Below, in pieces: positions 55,290-64,000 of a DNA stretch of 64,000 nt (the stretch's first letter is position 1; every line of letters begins with the position of its first letter). The DNA lies in assembly GCA_964596645.1 (NCBI GenBank), contig CAZQVB010000017.1, positions 37,830-101,829 on the forward strand, in the 5' to 3' direction. Made by a program: the position numbers and the translations under genes. Source of the stretch: CAVQEK01 sp964596645 (GTDB lineage Bacteria > Bacteroidota > Bacteroidia > Cytophagales > Cyclobacteriaceae). The notes under the pieces were generated by a model. That model was not told where the DNA came from. It did no database searches and saw only the letters and a program-made list of their open reading frames with translations.

Positions 55290-56171
55290 TTATTCGAATC
55301 GAATATAGCGCAAAAGAATTTCGGGGGTATGTATGTTTTGCTGCGCTAAGCACGCCTCCAGTTGCGATTGTTTTTTAATGCTGCTATCACTGATGCAGGT
55401 GTAGAGCGCCATCGATATTTCTTTTGAAATGTAAGGATGGCGCTGCCACTGACTGGGTTGGCTCTTTTTGAGGTCTATTTGTACTGGCACATAACCCTCG
55501 GCTATGGTAGTCATATTTTGCAGGCTGAGGAGCCCTTCGTCGGTCATGTGGTAGATCTGTGCAAATTGGTCTGGCGATACATAGCCGCCCAATAAATCGC
55601 GGTATTTGATGGTGCGGCCGGCCAGCACGGTGCCTATGCCGCGCAGGGCAATCAGCTCATCTGCCGTAGCACGGTTGATGTCGATGTGCGGAGTACGGCT
55701 GCGGGTGGTGATGGTGGATGGATTATACTCTGGCTTTGCGCTGAGCAGGCTGTCGGGCAGTTGTATACCCGCCCACACACGCTGTACATTGTCGGTAGAG
55801 ATGTCATAAATTTTCAACAAATCCTTCTTCACTCTGAACTGGCCGCCGCTCTGCCGGTACTTCACTATGCGCGCAGCAATGTACGGCTGAAAGCCGAGCA
55901 GCTTCAGGCTGTCTTCTGAGATGGTGTTGGGGTCAAATGTGAAAAGTGCTTCCGGTGGGTGTTCCCTCGCGGCCTCTATACGGCCCACAAGGCTATCGAG
56001 CATGCGAACATCTTCATGGTGAGCCAGACTTGTGGGCTGGTACATCCGAAAAAAAGCCCCGGAGAGCATCATCAGCAAAATCAAGATCAGCGCCAGGTAG
56101 CCCAGGCTTTCCGACTTGGTCATGCGTATAGCCTCTCTTAGAAAGCGAGCAGCGCGGCGAATGATCGACAT
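55290..56171 (-). CDS. Helix-hairpin-helix (ComEA-like) membrane protein
   Basis: 293 residues with one membrane helix near 24-42 (LGYLALILILLMMLSGAFF). Several helix-hairpin-helix elements follow: FDPNTISEDSLKLLGFQPYI (about 79-98), then IDINRATADELIALRGIGTV (about 162-181), and a final pair at the C-terminus. The INRATADEL..L.GIG pattern is the ComEA/DNA-binding HhH signature. ComEA binds DNA at the surface for uptake; a DNA-binding or structural role is likely here, but competence genes are not adjacent. It lies 27 bases upstream of the large helicase on the same strand. Confidence 0.88.
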   Translation of the reverse strand: MSIIRRAARFLREAIRMTKSESLGYLALILILLMMLSGAFFRMYQPTSLAHHEDVRMLDSLVGRIEAAREHPPEALFTFDPNTISEDSLKLLGFQPYIAARIVKYRQSGGQFRVKKDLLKIYDISTDNVQRVWAGIQLPDSLLSAKPEYNPSTITTRSRTPHIDINRATADELIALRGIGTVLAGRTIKYRDLLGGYVSPDQFAQIYHMTDEGLLSLQNMTTIAEGYVPVQIDLKKSQPSQWQRHPYISKEISMALYTCISDSSIKKQSQLEACLAQQNIHTPEILLRYIRFE

Positions 56172-56364
56172 GAGAAATCAATTAAAACCACAAACCAATA
56201 CAATATACTTTTTATTATCGTTTTGATGCACGCGCCATCAGCAATGCCCGGCGCCACCTCACTACAGCCCAACTCCATATGTTTGTAAATGCGCTGAAGC
56301 AGGTATGCCTGCCAGCCTTTTCAAATTGTCATTCATTCTGTTCAGATAAAAAATTCATTATTTG

Positions 56365-56372
56365 TACTTTTG
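56365..56372 (+). promoter_or_regulatory. Candidate -7 box of hemA
   Basis: TACTTTTG, an exact TAnnTTTG match. Transcription near 56379 rules out the ATG-like start at 56370 and supports the ATG at 56391. Confidence 0.5.
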
Positions 56373-56390
56373 CCCTTTGATTGCTTTTCA

Positions 56391-57662
56391 ATGATCTCAA
56401 ATCTTAAAGCTTTAAGTCTCTCATACAAAGCAGCTCCGCTGGAAATACGCGAACTGTTCGCGCTGGATGATAAAGGGGTGCATGCATTTCTCAGCCGTGT
56501 GAAAGAATTTACGGGTCTTCAGGAGGTGCTGGTACTTTCTACCTGCAACCGCACCGAAGTGTATTATATCTCTGAGGCAGATCTGAGCACGCAGCTTTTG
56601 AAACTTCTGGTATTCGATAAGCAACCGCTGAATGCGGATCATTATCTGGAGTATTTTGAAATCATCAATAAATCCCGACAGGCATTGCGCCACTTGTTCA
56701 GGGTGGCCATGGGGCTGGAGTCGCAGGTGGTAGGCGACATGCAGGTAATAGCCCAGGTGAAGCAAGCCTACCAACTCAGCGCCGATCATGATATGGCAGG
56801 CCCCATGATGCACCGCCTGCTGCATACCGTATTTTATACCAATAAGCGTGTGGTGCAGGAAACCTCGTTCAAAGATGGTGCGGCGAGTGTTTCTTATGCT
56901 GCCGCAGAAATCACCAAAGAACTGGCTTCTAAAATTATAGCGCCCAAAATATTGATTTTGGGCCTGGGCGAAATAGGCACCGACGTATGCCTCAATCTGA
57001 AAGATGCCGGCTTGCAAGAAGTGTATGTGACCAACCGTACAGAGCAAAAAGCAATAGACATAGCTGCTGAGACTGGTTTTACAGCCCAACCGTTCGCGCA
57101 ATTCAGTACTTTGATAGACCAGTGCGATGTGATCATTTCTTCCGTGGCCGGCAAAGAGCCGCTCGTAAAAATGGAGTTTGTACAGTCATTGCACATCCCC
57201 GGCTATAAGCATTTCATTGACTTGTCGGTGCCGAGAAGCATCGAAACTTCTGTTGAAAATATACCGGGCGTCACGCTGCAAAACATTGATGGCATACAGG
57301 TAAAGACCAACGAAGCGCTGCGCAAACGCCAGGAGGCCATACCTGTGGTGGAGGCAATAATAGAAGAGACCCTTGCCGACTTCAGCGATTGGGCTAAGGA
57401 GATGATGGTGTCGCCGGCCATCAAGAAATTTAAAGAAGCCCTGGATGACATCCGCAAGGAAGAAATGGCCAAATACCTGAAAAAACTGGACCCTAAGCAG
57501 GCTAAAGTGCTCGATCAGGTGACTAAAAATATGATGCAGAAAATAGTAAAATTGCCTGCGCTAAACCTAAAAGCAGCCTGCCAGCGCGACAATGCCGAGA
57601 AGCTGGTCGACGTGCTGAACGAACTTTTCAACCTGGAGCACCTGCCGGAAAAGAAAAAATAA
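56391..57662 (+). CDS. hemA: Glutamyl-tRNA reductase
   Basis: 423 residues from ATG 56391. First committed enzyme of C5 tetrapyrrole synthesis, reducing Glu-tRNA to glutamate-1-semialdehyde. The catalytic Cys is in LVLSTCNRTEVYY (about residue 50); FRVAMGLESQVVGDMQV is the substrate segment; LILGLGEIGTDVCLNL is the NADPH-binding motif. C-terminal dimerisation helices run to the end. Supports haem for the sdhC cytochrome. A 7-bp hairpin (ATTTGCC/GGCAAAT, 57674-57692) follows the stop without a clear U-tract. Confidence 0.95.
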   Translation: MISNLKALSLSYKAAPLEIRELFALDDKGVHAFLSRVKEFTGLQEVLVLSTCNRTEVYYISEADLSTQLLKLLVFDKQPLNADHYLEYFEIINKSRQALRHLFRVAMGLESQVVGDMQVIAQVKQAYQLSADHDMAGPMMHRLLHTVFYTNKRVVQETSFKDGAASVSYAAAEITKELASKIIAPKILILGLGEIGTDVCLNLKDAGLQEVYVTNRTEQKAIDIAAETGFTAQPFAQFSTLIDQCDVIISSVAGKEPLVKMEFVQSLHIPGYKHFIDLSVPRSIETSVENIPGVTLQNIDGIQVKTNEALRKRQEAIPVVEAIIEETLADFSDWAKEMMVSPAIKKFKEALDDIRKEEMAKYLKKLDPKQAKVLDQVTKNMMQKIVKLPALNLKAACQRDNAEKLVDVLNELFNLEHLPEKKK

Positions 57663-57880
57663 TTTCTTAATGTATTTGCCGCTCAGGCAAATGTAGTGCT
57701 CCAGCAGCGTCCTATCATTTCTTCACGAACGCCTTCTTCTATGGCTCTGCATTTATTTCACCGAGTTTGTCACCATTATTAGGCGCTGGCTCGCCAAAGC
57801 CATTTACGGGCTGTTCAGCAGATTTTAATTATTTATTGCCTTACAATAGCGACTACTTTTTTCATTCATCGCCAATAAAA

Positions 57881-57905
57881 AAGGCGCCTGCCTTTCAGCA
57901 GCGCC
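57881..57905 (-). terminator. Rho-independent terminator of the phosphofructokinase gene
   Basis: GGCGC-CTG and CAG-CA-GCGCC pair around CCTTT (57883-57905). On the minus strand a T-run follows; it lies 25 bases after the stop. A T-rich tract on the other side could make it bidirectional and also serve hemA. Confidence 0.75.
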
Positions 57906-57930
57906 CTCTTTATTTTTATTAAACACGTCT

Positions 57931-59163
57931 CTATTTCCAGTTCAGAATTTTCAGAAAATCCAGCTCTTCCGGGTTTTGTACATATTTACGCGCCGCCTCA
58001 TAATCTTCCGGCCCGATGTAGTGCAAGTTGTTGCGCAGCAGCATCTGCGGGCGCGTGCCTTCGATATCAACTATCCGTGGCGGTATTTTACCATCAGTAT
58101 TTTGCAAGTCCTTCAGGAAAAGTGGATTGATGTTTCCTACGGTATCCACATACACCATGCAGCCGCTATGCCCTTCACTAAATAACTTGTACACACCCAT
58201 ACCCAGCAGCGAGCAATACACCAGGTCATAACCGATGGGGCGCACGCAGCGAATTTCATAACCCACCTCCACTGGCCGAGCCTTCACTTTCAACTTCAAC
58301 TCTTGAAAGCGGTTCTCAATCATTTCATTGAAAATGTGTGCCTTCGACACTTTACCAAGTTCCGGATGACCGTGGTCGTCATAAGTAAAAACGATTCCGG
58401 ATTTCTTGATCTCATCATCACTCAAATTGTGAAACACCCCTTCGGACACGATGGCCGCCCCGTATTCCATTCCGAGCAGTTTGCGTTTCACTACCGACGA
58501 CACCACCAGGTTCACAATTTTATCGACGGTAATGGTGGCCTTGTCGAACATCTCCGGGATGATCACCATCGGATAGTGGCAGGCAGCGCCGATGCCGGCA
58601 GCCAGGTGGCCTGCAGACCGCCCCATAGCAGATACTACAAACCACGATCCGCTGGTACGGGCATCTTCGTACACCGTGTTACAAATGGCCACACCGGCTT
58701 CCTTGGCAGATTGGTAGCCAAATGTAGGGGTGCCCTCCGGCAGCGGCAGGTCGTTGTCGATGGTTTTCGGTACGTGTATATTTTTGATGGCAAAGCCCTT
58801 ATCGTCCAAAAATTTGGCAATGCGGTTGGCCGTAGAAGCCGTGTCGTCGCCACCCACGGTCACAAGGAGTTTTATATTATTGTCCTTGAAAAGGTTGAGG
58901 TTAAATCGCTGCTCAAAGTCTTCATTGCTGGGCTTGAAGCGGCTCATGCGAAGCGCCGATCCGCCACGGTTGAAGATGTCGTCTGCGTATAAAAAGTCGA
59001 TATCCACAGTCTTTGGGCTATCGCTGAACAAGCCGGAGTACCCTCCGTGCAAGCCAATTACGCGATATCCTTTGCGCAAGAATATTTTTGACACACTTCC
59101 TACCACTGTATTCATACCTGGCGCAGGGCCACCGCCACAGCATATTGCAATTGCTTCTTTCAT
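57931..59163 (-). CDS. 6-phosphofructokinase with pyrophosphate-type active-site residues
   Basis: 410 residues; phosphorylates fructose-6-phosphate in glycolysis. GGGPAPGMNTVV near the N-terminus is the donor-binding loop. At 104-107 the sequence is GGDD and at 132-138 PKTIDND. ATP-dependent PfkA has GGDG and PGTIDND; Asp and Lys at these two positions are the established hallmark of pyrophosphate-dependent enzymes (PFP). I therefore predict diphosphate as donor, although annotation pipelines will often call this ATP-dependent. AMGRSAGHLA and FDKATITVDKIV are typical of the longer PFP-like group. A likely promoter at 59323-59353 gives a leader of about 150 bases. Confidence 0.92.
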   Translation of the reverse strand: MKEAIAICCGGGPAPGMNTVVGSVSKIFLRKGYRVIGLHGGYSGLFSDSPKTVDIDFLYADDIFNRGGSALRMSRFKPSNEDFEQRFNLNLFKDNNIKLLVTVGGDDTASTANRIAKFLDDKGFAIKNIHVPKTIDNDLPLPEGTPTFGYQSAKEAGVAICNTVYEDARTSGSWFVVSAMGRSAGHLAAGIGAACHYPMVIIPEMFDKATITVDKIVNLVVSSVVKRKLLGMEYGAAIVSEGVFHNLSDDEIKKSGIVFTYDDHGHPELGKVSKAHIFNEMIENRFQELKLKVKARPVEVGYEIRCVRPIGYDLVYCSLLGMGVYKLFSEGHSGCMVYVDTVGNINPLFLKDLQNTDGKIPPRIVDIEGTRPQMLLRNNLHYIGPEDYEAARKYVQNPEELDFLKILNWK

Positions 59164-59322
59164 TGTGTTAAGTTTTCGTTAATGAACCAAAATTCTGATT
59201 GTCAAACTTTCGGTTTGTTGGGCGATCGCCAGATGGGAAACATGTCCGGACAGTGATAAAGCCAAAACAGAGGCCGATAACACCTCGGTGTGCAATGCGA
59301 CACAAGCTCAAAAAACCAGGGG

Positions 59323-59353
59323 CAAATGTAGATAAAAATGCCTTATACGGAAA
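59323..59353 (-). promoter_or_regulatory. Promoter of the phosphofructokinase gene
   Basis: On the minus strand: TTTC (59353-59350), 19 bases, TACATTTG (59330-59323). One mismatch to the full consensus. Transcription near 59316 gives a leader of about 150 bases containing palindromes GTCCGGAC and GGCGATCGCC. The rest of the 302-base gap between 59164 and 59465 holds no gene. Confidence 0.6.
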
Positions 59354-59465
59354 GCGCAAGGCTTATTTTGGATGTTTCGCATAGCCCTCAACCCGGCAAA
59401 CACTGCATTATTATTTAGCGCAGTCTTTACTGGCAACAATTCTATGGCACCCGCAAAAGAAAGGG

Positions 59466-61670
59466 CTACGGCAATTGTAAAAAGCGCTCTGCCGCTGCAC
59501 TACCATCTGCAGTGGTGAAATGCATCACGTACATACCAGCACGCAGGTGGGCCAGGTTCAGCGTATTGTCTTCACTGCTTTTTAGCGCAATCGATTTTGT
59601 GACTGCCTGGCCAAGCATGTTGTAGATGACCAAATCTGCCGCGCGGCTTGTCCGTATATTTATGGCATTGCCGTGGTATACAGGATTTGGCCAAATGCGC
59701 AGCACCAGGTGCCCGGCATTGCCACTGCCCTCGCCGGTCGCGTTGTTCTTTAGCAGCATCAGTCCACCTCGGGCTGTACCCAGCACCAAACTTGCCGAAC
59801 CTTTTCCATACAAATCGCCCGCAGCGGGTCGGCCATTGGTTCCGATAAAAATCGTGTCGATACTGTCGCCCTCGCCCTCTTCCAGTACCAGCTCAGGCTC
59901 TGGTTTGGTGTTAGATAAGCGTTTGAAGTCGTTGTACACATGGAGCAAACCTCGGCCATCGGTAATAAGTAAATCTTCCCTGCCGTCGCCATCCACATCG
60001 CCAGGCACTACGGCCAGTTTCAGTCGCTCCAGGCTGAAGTCGCGCCCAAGACCGAGATATTCATCATCTTGTAAGGTAAAAGACGGCGCAGCAGAGGCCA
60101 TGCCTTTGTATAAATGCAGCGCACCATCTGGCTGCCCTACCAGCATATCTTGCACGCCATCTTCATCTACATCTGAAAAAACCGGCACCGCTCCCGGCAA
60201 CAGGCTTAGTGGCAGTACCTCAGGGGCGGCAAACGCCATGGGCGACCCCGATAACGCCGTATTGCGCAACCAAAAAGCCTGCACGTTTCGTGTTCCGTAC
60301 ACTTCGCCAGTTACGAATAAATCGAGAGCTTCGTCACCATCTAGATCGGCAATGGCCACCGTCGGATCCGTCAGGTTTAGTGCCGATAGATCGAGAAAAT
60401 CGTCGTCTGTGAAAGAAAAAGCAGGTGTAGAGGCAGTACCAGTATTGGTGAGCAGGGCCAGTCTGCCCAGCAGCCGATCGTCTGCGGCCAACCCGTCGGC
60501 TGCCGCTATTACATCCAGATCGCCATCGGCATCTACATCGGCCAGGGCCGGCATGGCATTGTCGCCCAGGTCCAGCATTTCGTTTTGCAAAAAATCATTC
60601 CTTTGATATCGAAAATCCGGATTGTCTGTAGTGCCCATATTGGTATACAGCCAATTGGAGTGCCTAAAGTCAATGCGGTCGTCGATGTTGGTACTCACAT
60701 TTGGCGATACGAGTAGGTCTTCTACTTCATCACCGTTTACATCCAGATAAAAACCCGCCGGAAATAGGAAGAAATTGGCAGGCTGAGTGGCGTTAGGGTA
60801 CTCAGCAGAATACGTGGTCATCACAGCATGGTAGGAATCACCATTATTTCTAAAAAAATACAGCTCCTCACATTGCTCATGGCCGGCCAAAAGGTCCAGA
60901 TCACCGTCACCGTCATCGTCGAGCAGAAGCAGCGCTTTGCCGCCGGCATGAGCCACGCGGCCACCGCCAATATCGGCACATGTAGCACCATCAAAGGCAA
61001 ACGCGTTGCAATCGCATTCGGCAAATTCTCCCCATGTGCGGGTGGTTATTTCGTATTCCAGGGAGTCAGCGTGGCCATAGCGCTCGCGGCTCATGTTTTT
61101 GTTGTAACGCATATAACCGCCTATGGCAAAGTCATACACTACGATGTCCAAATCGCCGTCGCCGTCTACATCGGCTATAGCGGGTATGTCTGAGGCGTTT
61201 ACAATCAGATTGATCAGGCCGGAGAAGCCCATGGTACGCAGCGGGTTGGCCACCAGCTGCCAGGCGGGGTTTTGGGAAGACTCGCCCGTGTTTTTATACA
61301 CCACCACACCCCGGGGGCCGTTGCTGAAAATATCCTTTTTACCATCGCCATCATAATCGCGCAATACCAGCCACCCGGCCGGTAATTCTGGTAAAAGCCG
61401 CTCTGCACCGGGCAAAAAGCGATGTCCATCGTCGGTCTGCTCAAAAACCAGATAGCGCTCATCGGTGCGGTCGAACAGGAGCAGCTCCTCATGGCCATCG
61501 CCATTCATATCCAGCGTGTTGTATTGAACGGCGTTCAGCCCACCCACCCACGGCAACTGCACAGGTCTGTCAGCAATCGACAGTGGCACTTCATGGTCAT
61601 ATTTCAAATATGCCTGGCTGTGGGCGATCATGGGAAAGATCAGCAAGCACAACATTGGTATTTTGATCAT
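59466..61670 (-). CDS. Secreted VCBS/FG-GAP repeat protein with type A T9SS sorting domain
   Basis: 734 residues from ATG 61670, which begins a signal peptide (MIKIPMLCLLIFPMIAHSQA); the open frame to 61787 adds residues not expected before a signal. The body is made of repeated Asp-rich calcium-binding blades of an integrin-like propeller (DMNGDGHEELLLFD, DYDGDGKKDIFSNG, DVDGDGDLDIVVYD, DVDADGDLDVIAAA and others, at least eight). The last 75 residues (LRIWPNPVYHGNAINI to ERFLQLP) are the type A sorting domain of the type IX system. Likely a surface or extracellular carbohydrate/protein-binding protein; no enzyme domain is seen. Divergent from murF. Confidence 0.93.
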   Translation of the reverse strand: MIKIPMLCLLIFPMIAHSQAYLKYDHEVPLSIADRPVQLPWVGGLNAVQYNTLDMNGDGHEELLLFDRTDERYLVFEQTDDGHRFLPGAERLLPELPAGWLVLRDYDGDGKKDIFSNGPRGVVVYKNTGESSQNPAWQLVANPLRTMGFSGLINLIVNASDIPAIADVDGDGDLDIVVYDFAIGGYMRYNKNMSRERYGHADSLEYEITTRTWGEFAECDCNAFAFDGATCADIGGGRVAHAGGKALLLLDDDGDGDLDLLAGHEQCEELYFFRNNGDSYHAVMTTYSAEYPNATQPANFFLFPAGFYLDVNGDEVEDLLVSPNVSTNIDDRIDFRHSNWLYTNMGTTDNPDFRYQRNDFLQNEMLDLGDNAMPALADVDADGDLDVIAAADGLAADDRLLGRLALLTNTGTASTPAFSFTDDDFLDLSALNLTDPTVAIADLDGDEALDLFVTGEVYGTRNVQAFWLRNTALSGSPMAFAAPEVLPLSLLPGAVPVFSDVDEDGVQDMLVGQPDGALHLYKGMASAAPSFTLQDDEYLGLGRDFSLERLKLAVVPGDVDGDGREDLLITDGRGLLHVYNDFKRLSNTKPEPELVLEEGEGDSIDTIFIGTNGRPAAGDLYGKGSASLVLGTARGGLMLLKNNATGEGSGNAGHLVLRIWPNPVYHGNAINIRTSRAADLVIYNMLGQAVTKSIALKSSEDNTLNLAHLRAGMYVMHFTTADGSAAAERFLQLP

Positions 61671-61775
61671 CCGGGAAAAAATAAAGTTGTGGAAGCTTAT
61701 TAACTTGCTGCCAGCTATGCATGGCTCAAATGCATGCTTATTTTTAAAACGCAGGCAAAACGAAAACCATTCCTG

Positions 61776-63056
61776 ATGGTCGAACAATTATACAAATCTT
61801 TTGTGCAAAGCAGCGGCGTAAGCACCGACACGCGCAGTATTACAGCCAATGAGATATTTTTTGCGCTGAGAGGGCCAAACTTCAACGCCAATGAAAAAGC
61901 CACTGAAGCCATTGCCAAAGGCGCCCGGCTCGCCGTGATCGATGACCCCCAATACGCCTTGGCAGACAAGACCATGCTGGTACCCGATGCACTCAGCATG
62001 CTGCAAACACTCGCCAACCATCACAGGCAGCAATACCAAATACCTGTGCTCGCCCTCACCGGCTCCAACGGCAAGACAACCACCAAGGAACTGCTAGATG
62101 CCGTGCTCAGCAGAAAATACAATACCATAGCCACCATCGGCAACCTCAACAACCACATCGGCGTGCCGCTTACACTGCTGCGCATCGATGCCTCCACTGA
62201 GTTGGCCATTGTAGAAATGGGGGCCAACCATGTGGGCGATATCGCTTTGCTGTGCAATATCGCCGAGCCCACCCACGGCTTGATCACCAACATAGGCAAA
62301 GCCCATATAGGTACGTTTGGCGGGGCAGAAGGCATTCTTAGAGGTAAAAGTGAGCTGTACGATTTTTTGTTAAAAACAAATGGGCAAGTCTTCATCAACC
62401 AACATCAGCCAAAACTGATGAACATGGCCAGGCGCTTCGAGTCTCCGGTGCTGTACCCCGATGCCGGCAGCCACCATCACTGCGAACTGCTCAGCGCAGA
62501 GCCTTTTGTGAAAATACGCGTAGCCGATGGTACAGAGCTGAACACCCAGATTGCCGGCAGCTACAACTTCGACAACATAGCCACGGCACTTTGCGTAGGA
62601 GATTTTTTTAATGTGCCGCCAGCCGAGGCTTACCAGGCACTGTCGGCTTACACACCAGCCAACAACCGCTCACAGATTTTACATAAAAACGGCAATATCA
62701 TCATCCTTGACGCATACAATGCCAATCCTTCCTCCATGGAAAAAGCCATTGAAAATTTGACAACTATACCCGGGGCAAAAAAGGGCGTGATACTGGGCGA
62801 TATGTTCGAGCTTGGCGACGATACGGTGCCTGAACACAAACAAGTGGGCCAATGGGTAAAAGCTGCGCTATTCGACTTGGCGATATTTTGTGGTGAAGCT
62901 ATGCGGCATGCCTTTGATGAAGTGCCTGGTGCTCTGCACTTCACCACCAGGGATGAGCTCATGCGCTACCTGAGCGAAAATAAGATTGAAAACCACACCC
63001 TACTGATCAAAGGCTCGCGCGGTATGGCACTGGAAAAAGTTCTTGACAACCTGTAA
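61776..63056 (+). CDS. murF: UDP-N-acetylmuramoyl-tripeptide--D-alanyl-D-alanine ligase
   Basis: 426 residues from MVEQLYKSFVQSSGVSTDTRSI. Cytoplasmic Mur ligase adding D-Ala-D-Ala to the peptidoglycan precursor. VLALTGSNGKTTTKELLD is the ATP-binding loop, EMGANHVGDIALL and ITNIGKAHIGTFGG are the central-domain signatures, and LDAYNANPSSMEKAI is the C-terminal domain motif. An upstream ATG at 61734 would add 14 residues; 61776 fits the family start. The DUF2461 gene follows 6 bases later. Confidence 0.95.
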   Translation: MVEQLYKSFVQSSGVSTDTRSITANEIFFALRGPNFNANEKATEAIAKGARLAVIDDPQYALADKTMLVPDALSMLQTLANHHRQQYQIPVLALTGSNGKTTTKELLDAVLSRKYNTIATIGNLNNHIGVPLTLLRIDASTELAIVEMGANHVGDIALLCNIAEPTHGLITNIGKAHIGTFGGAEGILRGKSELYDFLLKTNGQVFINQHQPKLMNMARRFESPVLYPDAGSHHHCELLSAEPFVKIRVADGTELNTQIAGSYNFDNIATALCVGDFFNVPPAEAYQALSAYTPANNRSQILHKNGNIIILDAYNANPSSMEKAIENLTTIPGAKKGVILGDMFELGDDTVPEHKQVGQWVKAALFDLAIFCGEAMRHAFDEVPGALHFTTRDELMRYLSENKIENHTLLIKGSRGMALEKVLDNL

Positions 63057-63062
63057 CTGACC

Positions 63063-63722
63063 ATGAAAGACGTAAGACCCATTTTTGAATTTCTGAAAGC
63101 GCTGATTGACAACAACAACCGCGACTGGATGCTTGCCCATAAAAAGCAATATGACCAGGTCAAAAAAGAGTTTGAAGCTTTAGTGAGCACATTGCTCACT
63201 AATATAGCGGCTTTCGATTCCAGGATGCAGGGTGTTACCGCCAAACAGTGCGTGTTTCGCATCAATCGTGACATTCGGTTCAGTAAAGATAAATCGCCTT
63301 ACAAAAATAATTTTGGTGCAGCCATGACCCCCGGCGGCAAGAAAGCTGACTATGCCACCTATTACCTACACTTGCAGCCCGGCGCCTCCTTTGTGGCGGG
63401 CGGCATCTACATGCCCCAGCCCGCTGTATTGCACAAGGTGCGGCAGGAGGTCGATTACAATGCGGGTGAGTTTCAGAAAATTTTGAACGAAGCAAACTAC
63501 AAAGCACTTTATGGAGAGTTGCAGGGCGAAAAATTAAAACGGCCTCCTAAAGGATACGAAGTCGACAACCCCAATATAGAATGGCTGAAACACAAGAGCT
63601 TTATAGCCATGCACCACCTAAACGACGATGAACTTTTTGATGATCATTTGGTAGAAAAACTGACCCAAATGTTTGCCGCACTGCTTCCCTTCAACAGTTT
63701 CTTGAACCGCGCTCTGGACTGA
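63063..63722 (+). CDS. DUF2461 (TIGR02453) family protein
   Basis: 219 residues. IFEFLKALIDNNNRDWMLAHKKQYD and FRINRDIRFSKDKSPYKNNFGA, with YLHLQPGASFVAGGIYMP, match the DUF2461/TIGR02453 family found across bacteria and some eukaryotes; no function is known. The gene lies 6 bases downstream of murF and is probably in the same transcript, but the association may be only positional. Confidence 0.92.
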   Translation: MKDVRPIFEFLKALIDNNNRDWMLAHKKQYDQVKKEFEALVSTLLTNIAAFDSRMQGVTAKQCVFRINRDIRFSKDKSPYKNNFGAAMTPGGKKADYATYYLHLQPGASFVAGGIYMPQPAVLHKVRQEVDYNAGEFQKILNEANYKALYGELQGEKLKRPPKGYEVDNPNIEWLKHKSFIAMHHLNDDELFDDHLVEKLTQMFAALLPFNSFLNRALD

Positions 63723-63754
63723 TTTTATACGCCTCATGCTGAACCTGCATGAAT

Positions 63755-63840
63755 AGTCGGACCGGTTAAAAGGTGGATTCGTAGACTGGTGGAATAGTGG
63801 GTTGGTGAAACAGCTGAAAGCTGAAGTGACCATGCCTAAA
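63755..63840. repeat. Degenerate GGTGGA/TGGTGAA-rich intergenic repeat tract
   Basis: Imperfect short repeats: GGTGGATTCGTAGACT, GGTGGAATAGTG, GGTTGGTGAAACAG, then CTGAAAGCTGAAG. On the minus strand a frame through it reads HQSTNPPFNRS, a low-complexity pattern. Beyond it, 63841-64000 contains no gene I can support. Possibly a member of a genome-wide intergenic repeat family; that cannot be tested from one copy. Confidence 0.35.
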
Positions 63841-64000
63841 TGAGGCTGAGCGTTAACCTTCCTGATTGCCATCGCCTGCGGCAAACTCCAAGTCAGACCA
63901 TAGGCGGACAGGTTCAAAATGTAACCCAATTTCCATGGCCTGAGGCCTTTAGATTTACAAAAGATAAATTTTCAAAGATTGTTATTATTAAGAATGTGGG

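Noticed and set aside
51222..56171. Multi-gene defence island around the giant helicase
   Set aside because: Neighbours are gldH, a ComEA-like protein and hemA; no nuclease, methylase or sensor partner is present.
59626..60606. 326-codon Ser-rich plus-strand frame opposite the VCBS protein
   Set aside because: Ser/Ala/Pro-rich antisense of Asp/Gly-rich repeats, an expected artefact.

Overview
The window looks like a chromosomal segment of a gliding, T9SS-bearing member of the Bacteroidota, most likely a Cytophagales/Flammeovirgaceae-like organism with roughly 50% GC coding DNA. The evidence is GldH, two proteins with type IX secretion sorting domains (one type A, one type B), a Bacteroidota-type DnaE with a fused proofreading domain, DUF3822, DUF1573 and TIGR02757 proteins, the ricT-gldH pair, and repeated Bacteroidota-style promoter boxes (TTTG, about 19-20 nt, TAnnTTTG) in front of sdhC, tRNA-His and, as -7 boxes, many other genes. 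No phage, insertion sequence, integrase, rRNA operon or CRISPR array was seen.

Layout. 1-13.3 kb is almost entirely minus strand: a truncated ThuA-like lipoprotein, thioredoxin, the DnaQ-DnaE fusion polymerase, an Xre/RES toxin-antitoxin pair, lspA, ileS (an IleRS2 with a swapped HIGH motif) and an MMPL/RND exporter. At 13.4-16.3 kb is a large type B T9SS surface protein. 16.5-19.9 kb is the sdhCAB operon with a textbook promoter and terminator. 20-26.4 kb holds a THUMP RNA methyltransferase, nhaA, mazG and a bifunctional aspartokinase-homoserine dehydrogenase gene broken by an apparent 10-nt deletion. 26.4-37.6 kb holds a DUF1573 protein, a RecD-like helicase, two Nudix hydrolases, a small operon (unusual lipoyl-like membrane protein, DUF3822, coaD), pyrE, TIGR02757, a LysM/RlpA-like protein, NfeD and a thioredoxin-like protein. 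37.6-45.5 kb holds gcvP with a strongly structured leader, a DEAD-box helicase, dihydroorotase, tRNA-His, a gene-free AT-rich stretch ending in an orphan terminator (candidate sRNA) and a mannose-1-phosphate guanylyltransferase. 45.8-51.2 kb holds recQ-purD and ricT-gldH. 51.2-56.2 kb holds a giant SF1 helicase whose C-terminus resembles a catalytically dead Vsr/DUF559 nuclease, and a ComEA-like protein. 56.3-63.7 kb holds hemA, a phosphofructokinase with pyrophosphate-type residues, a VCBS-repeat type A T9SS cargo, murF and a DUF2461 protein.

Most genes are housekeeping: replication and repair (dnaE, recQ, helicases), respiration (sdh), amino-acid and nucleotide metabolism (thrA, gcvP, pyrC, pyrE, purD), envelope (lspA, murF, LysM, manC) and gliding/secretion. 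The parts most worth a second look are the domain-inserted membrane protein at 28.9 kb, the gcvP leader stem, the candidate sRNA at 44.0-44.3 kb, the helicase with a dead nuclease tail, the mismatched tRNA-His acceptor stem and the broken thrA. I did not find a clear new multi-gene system; these are single-locus anomalies.
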